64,000 nucleotides of DNA. It comes from Amorphophallus konjac (lineage: Eukaryota > Streptophyta > Magnoliopsida > Alismatales > Araceae). This document shows, in pieces, positions 57,661 through 64,000 of this stretch. Each line of letters begins with the position of its first letter. The first letter of the stretch is position 1. Position numbers and translations under genes: made by a program. The stretch spans positions 62,001 to 126,000 of the forward strand of contig JAHNEJ010001959.1 of NCBI GenBank assembly GCA_022559845.1. Direction: 5' to 3'. The notes below the pieces were generated by a model. It was not told the DNA's origin. It saw only the letters and a program-made list of their open reading frames with translations, and ran no database searches.

Positions 57661-58185
57661 CTAAGAATACCAAAAAGAAACTAGGCCTAACCGATCAACA
57701 ACAAGAGACCCAAAGCAAGTCCTTGGAAGCTCAGAGGAGGAGTACACAACTTCATTCCCACAATTGTGACACACATAGGACGCAAGAGCATCAGCAACCT
57801 GGTTTGCTTCCCTGTACACTTGAGAAATAGTGACCCCCGAGGATTTGACAAAATAATGGATTTCACGCCACCATCTCAAACACTCCCAGGAAGGAGCAGT
57901 CCCCGCCGAAAGTGAAGAAGCCAGAGCCACCGAATCAGTGCGAATGTCCGAAAGGGGAAACCCATGCTCAATAGCAAGTCTAACACCATCACACATAGCA
58001 CGAATTTTGGCCACCAAGCTAGTACCAACTCCATAGTAATGAGTGAAAGCCAGAAGAAGTTTGCCACTACTGTACCTAATACAGCCGCCACCTCCACTAT
58101 GGCCCGGATTTCCTTTGCTTGCACCATCAACATTGAGCACCATACCATGGTTGGGCGGGATCCATCTGACCAGCTTTACAGTCAT
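57661..58185 (-). CDS. LINE RNase H domain (RVT_3 type), intact frame
   Basis: 174 codons without a stop. NVDGASKGNPGHSGGGGCIR (catalytic Asp), then TSLVAKIRAMCDGVRLAIEH where the family normally has Ala-Glu: the catalytic Glu is Lys here. TDSVALASSL (third acidic site) and REANQVADALASY (fourth) are kept. Plant L1 LINEs carry this domain at the C-terminus of ORF2 to clear RNA during reverse transcription. The rest of ORF2 is broken, so a product is unlikely; the open frame may be chance survival. Confidence 0.88.
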   Translation of the reverse strand: MTVKLVRWIPPNHGMVLNVDGASKGNPGHSGGGGCIRYSSGKLLLAFTHYYGVGTSLVAKIRAMCDGVRLAIEHGFPLSDIRTDSVALASSLSAGTAPSWECLRWWREIHYFVKSSGVTISQVYREANQVADALASYVCHNCGNEVVYSSSELPRTCFGSLVVDRLGLVSFWYS

Positions 58186-59006
58186 GGAAGAAGATCTTTG
58201 GATGAAGCCAAAATCAGAAATGACATTGAGTTGTTGCCCAGAAGAATGCTGTTTGAAAATTTTCTTATCAAGAGCTCCACTAATGTTGATCTAAATATTG
58301 CGAACAAGATGTCTAGGTGAGATATACAGACCCTCAAAACGCATCTTGCACCTCGCCTTCCAAATTTCCCAAACGATGAGCATGGAGGAGTAAATGGCAA
58401 TAAAGCCATAAGGTGTTTATGGATTACACTGGGTGAGGATGGCCTAGAGGCGTTGGGTGATATGGGAGTGAACACCAAGACCAACATCCAGCAGCGGGGT
58501 AGCCCAGCTCCAGAGGGCTTTGGCCAACTCACCATTCATGAAGAGATGATTAAGGTCTTCAATATGATGGTCCTTACAACAATTGCAGCGAGAGGCCATG
58601 ATGATCCTGCACTTTGAGATTCTGGAATCTACAGGAACAACTCTATAAAGGACCCTCCAAGTAAACATAGATGATCGTCTTGGAAGGAATGGTTCCAGAT
58701 GGAGATCAGAGTAGTCCTTTTGATGCCCGTTGGCCTGAGTTGTTCATAAACCAACTTGATAGAAAAAATCCCAGCCGTGGAAGGAGACCATATGCACGTA
58801 TCCTCATAGCAAGAGAGACATATTCGATCTAGGATATGGACGTCTGGAAAAAGAGATATCAGAGGATGCACCGCGTTTGATAGCACCTCTCGGACGGTAG
58901 CAGAAGGACCCCGATAAGGGATTAAGAGAGACTGACGCAATGGCTTATTACCTGCCGAGGCATCATCCAAAAAACCAGTCTGTCTACCATCGCCAATGAC
59001 CCACAA
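58186..59006 (-). pseudogene. LINE zf-RVT region
   Basis: WVIGDGRQTGFLDDASAGNK and DRICLSCYEDTCIWSPSTAG (58629-59006), then RVLYRVVPVDSRISKC, CNCCKDHHIEDLNHLFM (Cys/His cluster, 58444-58668), then frame-shifted residues up to the RNase H. These are the landmarks of the zinc-binding segment between RT and RNase H in plant LINEs. Confidence 0.88.
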
Positions 59007-59759
59007 CGTTTATTGACGACCACCTCATATGCAACAATAAAAATTTACCTGGGGACGCCATGCGGGTGAAGTGTAAGAAGGGTCGACCCCTTCGCCAGCT
59101 GGAACTACTGCCTCGCGTAGGTGGCCCAAAGAGAAGATCCCTGATAAATAGTCCAAGCCAGCTTCACCGCCAAAGAAATTTGTACGTGCCAAAGGCTACG
59201 TACACCTAAATGACCATCTAGAATGGGCCACTAAATGACGCTCCAAGGAACCCAATGGTGACGATGGCTCCCATCTGAGTCACCCCAAAAGAAGGCCGCA
59301 CAGAGGATCTCAATATACACAACAATCGACTTGGGGATCGAAGCTGCAGCCGCTAGATAGATTGGAATAGAGCAGAGCACAGAGTTGATAAGAGTCACCC
59401 TACCGGCTTGAGACAACATCCTAAACTTCCAAGAACAAATACGAGCATTAACGTTGTCAATAAGAGGCTTATAATCCGCCACCAAAGTTATCCCTTGTCT
59501 AATCGGAATGCCAAGATAGGTGAGAGCGCCATTATGTTGACGGAAACCCATAATATTAGAGATTTTAGACACCACCCTCCTAGGCGCACTCCTTGATATT
59601 AGAAAGTCGCTCTTAGAAGGATTAATTTTCTATCCCGAAGTGTTCTCATAAGCCTTTAAAAAGTTCATGATATTGTGAATGTTAGAGGCGTGACCATTGA
59701 GAAAAATGAGAGTATCGTCCGCATAAAGCAAGTGAGTGATGGTCGGGCAACCTCTGGGG
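59007..59759 (-). pseudogene. LINE reverse transcriptase, palm end and thumb
   Basis: HLLYADDTLIFLNG (catalytic YADD, ~59690-59735), FLKAYENTSG, stop near 59632, KINPSKSDFLI, TYLGIPIRQG, SWKFRMLSQAGRVTLINSVL, AAFFWGDSDGSHRHHWVPWS. Order and spacing match plant L1. Sequence is cut at 59759 by solo LTR E. Confidence 0.93.
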
Positions 59760-61889
59760 TGATGCGGGACGGACCACGGACTCGACTCGAGTTAGGAATG
59801 CGACCCTTGGACTCTAGACGAGCACGCGATTGTCCCCTCGCGAGGGAAGCGTCGGATGTGCACGGTTGAGAAATCGGCAAGAGCTAGGGTGGTCAACTCT
59901 CAACTTCGTGCCCGGATCGGGTCACAGGACGGTTTCGCTCTCTCTCGCAGCAGCGGTGAGTAATAATATAACGAGCTAATGGCCCTAACACATGCTCTCT
60001 AGGAGCGGCATATAAAGCATATACGAATAAAGCAAAATGCCGAGTCAAGGGAGCGAACACGATACCTCCACACTCTCGGCGTGGGGAAGATGATCCCGGC
60101 CGAATTTGGTAGCTCCCGGTAATAGTAATGAATTAAATTACAGTAATGAAATATCACCCACTCCACGCAGGGAGGTAAAGGGCTACACAAGTGGGCCCGG
60201 GAGGACCGATCTCGGGTTGACGGGCTGCACTTGATCGCCCCGTCGGCACGGTTCGGACGGCGTACGCTGCTGGTTGTGGGGCCCACGTGCTGGTCGGTGG
60301 GGCCGTGTGGGACCGGGGCGGCACCACTATGGTGGAGATGCCTGGAGGGGCGCTTCCTGGGATGGCGACGTGCTGGTTCGCCGGCCGGAGGCCGGGCGGC
60401 TCCGAACGGCACCGGTCGGAAAGAGTGCCCACGGATCTGCTGCCTCTGTTTTCAGGCGCGCGATCTGGCGAGATCGGCTGCTGCGATCAATCCTAAAGTG
60501 GGATCGAAGCACAGAAGGTATCGTTGGAAAGCTCTTGCAAAATACTTCGATCTAGGGCCAAAGAGATTAATTGGATCTGCACGGATCTGGCCTTAGTCAA
60601 TTTTTGAAGTTGCTATTGGATAGGGCCTGAAATCTCAGGGCAGCAGTGAAGTTTCCTGAGAACTGCCCCATAAGGCAAACCTCCGAATCAGACCTTGAGC
60701 TCTTCATGAAGATTGTAGAGGGGAGAGAGAGGAAAACGGCAATATATCTTATGCACGATTTGGTGGAACTATTGATGTTATAGGGATTTTATACTGACTG
60801 GGTGTCGGATCTAGACTAGACAGGACAGAGAAGAAATTTGACTGAGTTTTAATTTTCTTATGAAGAAAAAGAATTTCTAAATTCGAGCCAAAATTTATGG
60901 AGATGTATTTGGATGGGTAGAATACCCAGTCCAAATTTGGTCTTGATCCAAAAACTGAAAGTGGGTCGAAGATGGGAGGAAATAGGCTTCTGCTAAACAG
61001 ATCTGAAAAGGGACAGATCTGGAAGTTAGAAAGACACGAAAATGGGAAAATAGAAAACGAAAGAATTTTGACGTGTTTTTTTTTGTGGAGATAGGGATTC
61101 AAGAGAAGAACCAACCCTGAACATTTCAGCTCCAGATGAGGTTGGAGCTGGAATTTAAAATTCACGGAGTGGACCTCTATCCAGCAGGACAGAACCTAGA
61201 CAGAACTTTCGACGGTTGCTCGTGGTGGCTCGATGGCGGCACGAACGGCGGCGGCGGTGGCACATAATGAAATCAGAGGTGGAGGGGCTAAGGTAGAAGG
61301 GTTCACAACCCTGAAATACAGAGGGAGGAAGAAGAACCAGAGGGGAGAGAGGAGGGGGGCGCAGCTAGCTTCAAGACAACTCACAATTTCTTCTCTTCAT
61401 TAATTCTAAATAATAGAAATACAAGGCTTATATAAAAAATAGAAAAAGACCAAGAATACCCTCAGATCTAGGATCTAGAGGGGCACATAAGGGACATCAC
61501 ATTTGGTTCAAACAAAATAAAAAAAAGAAATCCCTAATTAAATCTAATGGGGGGGGCGCCCCCTTGACCAAGGGGGAGGGTAGGTGGGAGAATATGGACT
61601 TTTTAGTCCATTTGTCTCCCATGTGCTCTTTTGACATTCAAACATTCTAGATGGCCACCTAGGATGGTTGACCAGCCCCACATAGTTTAGGTGGACCAAT
61701 GGGAAAGGATGGAGGGCCCCCTAACTGGACCTACTACACATTTTCACAAAAACCCACACAATCCTAGGGAATGACACATTGGCTTATAAAGCCTTACAAT
61801 TGCGCATATACTTTTCCAATGATATGAAAATAAATAAAAGGACTCAAATACAAAAATAAAATGTACATGCTCGGAGTTGATTCCCATCA
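59760..61889 (-). mobile_element. Solo LTR E (2130 bp) inserted in the LINE RT
   Basis: It starts TGATGCGGGACGG and ends GATTCCCATCA; both sides carry TGGGG (59755-59759, 61890-61894). Related to the E1 LTR over its first ~900 bp (CCCACTCCACGCAGGGAGGT at 60167 and 4197), so the orientation is minus. Minus-strand TATA-like TTTATATAAGCC at ~61427-61438. No interior. Open frames inside are not coding. Confidence 0.93.
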
Positions 61890-62076
61890 TGGGGCCAGAG
61901 AAAGGCTTGATGATCCCTTTAAGGTGCAGGTTTGTGAGACCCCTAATAAGGACTTCTTCCATGATGATACGCTAATGGATCCCCCTATCTGATGCCGCGG
62001 GAGGAATGAAAATATCTAGCAAAAGACCCATTGAAGAGAACTGAAAACCAACAATTAGATGAAGTCCCGCGATCAA
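61890..62076 (-). pseudogene. LINE reverse transcriptase, fingers/palm part
   Basis: It continues the LINE right of solo LTR E: CWFSVLFNGSFARYFHSS, RGIR (stop) GDPL (RQGDPL motif with Gln codon lost), a short deletion, then MEEVLIRGLTNLHLKGII and KPFSGP, which joins to RGCPTITHLLYADD across the LTR. It is cut at 62076 by element F. Confidence 0.9.
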
Positions 62077-62494
62077 TGACACCTAAGAGGGGGGTGAATT
62101 GGGTGTTTACAAGTTTTCATAAAACTTTTGACCTTTTTGAAATATGGGATAGAATCCTAGTTAAGAGATTCAAAACTATTTGCACACAAATTGGATTTAT
62201 CAAACTTAATTAGATGATGATGTAGATTATGCAAGATATACATGGATAAATCCGGAATCGCAATTATACTAATCCCTCAAATAGAATGGAGGTAGAAGAA
62301 AAGGATCAAACCTCACAATCCAAAACACAATGCACAACGGTTTTTAAGGTGGTTCGGATGCAACGATGGCAATCCTACGTCCACCCCTCACCAAACCCGG
62401 TGAGGCTTCACTCGGGGATAAATCCCCAAACGGAGATGACGCTCCAACCACACACGTAGGACGACGCCTGCCTACACACACGGGGACATACCCC

Positions 62495-62497
<3 letters not shown>

Positions 62498-62540
<43 letters not shown>
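62498..62540. repeat. (CA)n microsatellite
   Basis: About 21 CA units; scattered CACACA words continue to ~62750. The frames through it are spurious. Confidence 0.95.
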
Positions 62541-62544
<4 letters not shown>

Positions 62545-63563
62545 GATGAGGTCTCCAACACGATCCAACAAGCGGATCAACAAGACACACACACGCTGCG
62601 ACAAGTGCGGCACTCCACACACACAAACACTAAGATCTGGATAAAACCACACACACACGCAGATCTAAAAAGACCTATGCACACAGGAATCAAAAATGAC
62701 ACGTACACACACGACCACAGATCCAACAATGATCCACACACACACAAGTTCGCAGTTTATACAAAACACGAATATGAACTTGAAACACAATAAGGCATAG
62801 TTTAGAATGCTCCTGATTTAGGCTCCCCCTGAGTGTATACTACGGATGTTTGCGTTGATTCCTTCTTTACTTGAATGGCTTGAGACTCAGCTTGAATGGC
62901 CTTGTATTTGATGTAGATCTTCATGCACAGAGTACTATTCACTGCTACAGTACTTCTTTCTTCTTTCACTTGGACAGCCTTCTCTTAAGATTTTCTTGAG
63001 ACCATTGCTTGATTGGAACTCCTTGGCTTGAGAAGATGCTGGAATGGCTTCAGTTGGTGCTAGAACGGCTTCGATCGGATGATGAACTTGTTGAAAGGAA
63101 TGTTGTTCACGAACGTTGCAACAATCTTCATTTGATAGCTTTCCTCTCGATCTCTCCTTGCTGGTTTCTTGCTTCTTCAGTTCTTGGGAGGATGAAGGCT
63201 TCGAAATGGATCTTGAACCCTCAGCTATGGATGAAGCTTTTGCCCACGGATCATTGTTCACGGCTACAGTGATTCTCCTCTTCCTTGAGCCACCTTGATC
63301 TCTCTTTGTTGATTTCTTCTCTTACAGTCTCTTAGGGTTTATGACCTCAAGGAGAGGTTTTATAACCCTTGGAAGGTCTAGGGCTTGGGACAAGCCCTAG
63401 ACCAGATCCACAAATTTTGGAGAGTTTGGTGGCTTTGGGATTAAACAATATCAAAAGGAAGGGCTTTCCTCGAATTGACAAAAAGTCAACAAAGATGGGC
63501 AGATCAGGGCTGGCGGTCAACCATTCTGTAAAAATAATGTAGGAAATTGGTTGCAGTTATTTC

Positions 63564-63634
63564 CGATCGACCGGCAATATGGTGGCGGTCGACCGCTGCT
63601 GTCGGTCGACCGGTCCTTCTTGGGCGGTCGACCG
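63564..63634. promoter_or_regulatory. GGTCGACC palindrome array in F U3
   Basis: CGATCGACCGG, GCGGTCGACCGC, GTCGGTCGACCGGTC, GCGGTCGACCGC, with a weaker copy at ~63665. Three units are perfect palindromes. Role inferred. Confidence 0.6.
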
Positions 63635-63760
63635 CTAGTTCTGCAGTATGAGACTTTTCACGTTTGGCGATTCTGGTTGACCGGAATGACCTAGTCCTGC
63701 AAAGTTGAAGTGTTAGCCAAGGAAACATATCCATAAGTCAATATATTCATATCCTTATCA

Positions 63761-64000
63761 ATTCCCCTCGACCTGACCGTGCAGGTTGATCCGCAGGCGA
63801 GGGCGCACGATGGCCAAAAGGGTTTCATGTTTAATGTGCATGAATGAGGTGTATATAGGAGAGGTATACATGGTGAGATCGATGCTAAGACAAGGTAAGA
63901 GTCTTACCAATAGTTCTTGACAGTAAATGACATATACCACCTGTTTTGGATAGTAGAGGAGTAGGGTGCTTATCCACACTTTTGGTTCACTAGGTGACTG
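63761..64000 (-). other. Polypurine tract and interior edge of element F
   Basis: Minus strand CGAGGGGAAT (63761-63770) abuts the LTR. The remaining 230 bases would lie between RNase H and the 3' LTR; no domain is readable before the window ends. Confidence 0.55.

Larger units (their letters stand above)
57453..62076 (-). mobile_element. Plant L1-type LINE (5' truncated), split by solo LTR E
   Basis: Minus-strand order from right to left: RT middle and palm (62076-61890, then 59759 onward), RT thumb, zf-RVT region, RNase H, short 3' region, and a T-rich run on the + strand at 57455-57470 that fits the poly(A) tail. The 5' end (endonuclease and start of RT) is missing where copia element F abuts at 62077. 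Many stops and shifts, except in the RNase H. Confidence 0.9.
62077..63760 (-). repeat. 3' LTR of copia-like element F (1684 bp)
   Basis: On the minus strand it starts TGATAAGGATATG after the purine tract CGAGGGGAAT and ends ...CACCCCCCTCTTAGGTGTCA. The end is the typical copia (Tork/Angela-like) terminus, inverse of that at 8548-8565. Minus-strand TATA GGGTTATAAAACC at ~63356-63368. Palindromes GGTCGACC lie 200-280 bp upstream. The left flank (3' side) is LINE. Confidence 0.78.

Noticed and set aside
60749..61165. Frames of 138 codons and others inside solo LTR E
   Set aside because: Non-coding LTR; no similarity to known proteins and no support from the related E1 LTR.
1..64000. tRNA, rRNA or integrated pararetrovirus sequence
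   Set aside because: No tRNA cloverleaf with A/B boxes, no rRNA core and no movement-protein or caulimovirid RT motifs were noticed; tRNA-like words are the primer sites of LTR elements.

Overview
The window is repeat-rich nuclear DNA of a plant, most likely a large-genome angiosperm. The evidence is a stack of nested LTR retrotransposons: Ty3-type chromovirus, Tat/Ogre-like and Ty1/copia-like. There is also a plant L1-type LINE with a C-terminal RNase H, CACTA-like subterminal repeats and a hairpin MITE. I find no host protein-coding gene, tRNA or rRNA that I can support. The species cannot be named from this sequence.

Layout. 1-5899: a minus-strand Ty3-like element (here E1) with ~2.16 kb LTRs; it keeps gag and an integrase tail but no protease, RT or integrase core. 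5900-13844: old intergenic DNA with CACTA-like repeat arrays (5.9-6.6, 9.8-10.4 and 11.0-11.35 kb), the 3' part of a copia-type LTR (7.8-8.57 kb), a near-perfect hairpin MITE in a TA microsatellite (8.85-9.02 kb), and a cluster of GGTCGACC palindromes (12.8 kb). 13845-41294: a long minus-strand LTR-like region (A) split by a pol-less Tat-like element (E5, 16389-38437) and by a solo LTR (C, 39838-41221). E5 itself holds a complete Tekay/Del-type chromovirus (E2, 22909-32864). 41297-49297: a related plus-strand LTR (B) containing solo LTR D (43070-46104). 49298-57452: the interior of B, split by a gag-protease-only chromovirus (E4, 50522-56857). 57453-62076: a minus-strand LINE interrupted inside its RT domain by a solo LTR (E, 59760-61889, 5-bp TSD on both sides). 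62077-64000: the 3' LTR and interior edge of a minus-strand copia-like element (F).

Insertion order read from nesting: A and B are oldest, then E5, C, D, E4 and the LINE, then E2 (in E5), LTR E and F (in the LINE). Several boundaries are fixed by TG...CA ends with target-site duplications: E2 GTGGT, C ATACA, E TGGGG, D TAAAT/TAAAC, E4 GGGCT/GGGCC.

Two things stand out. First, three different elements (E1, E4, E5) have lost the catalytic pol core but keep gag, primer-binding sites and LTRs, so they look like non-autonomous families that would need enzymes from a partner. E5 also carries two unrecognised ORFs and three kinds of tandem repeat. Second, LTRs of four unrelated lineages (D, E4, E5, F) carry clustered CGGTC...GACCG inverted-repeat sites about 80-430 bp upstream of their likely TATA boxes. 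This is a recurring U3 design that the standard feature types do not explain.
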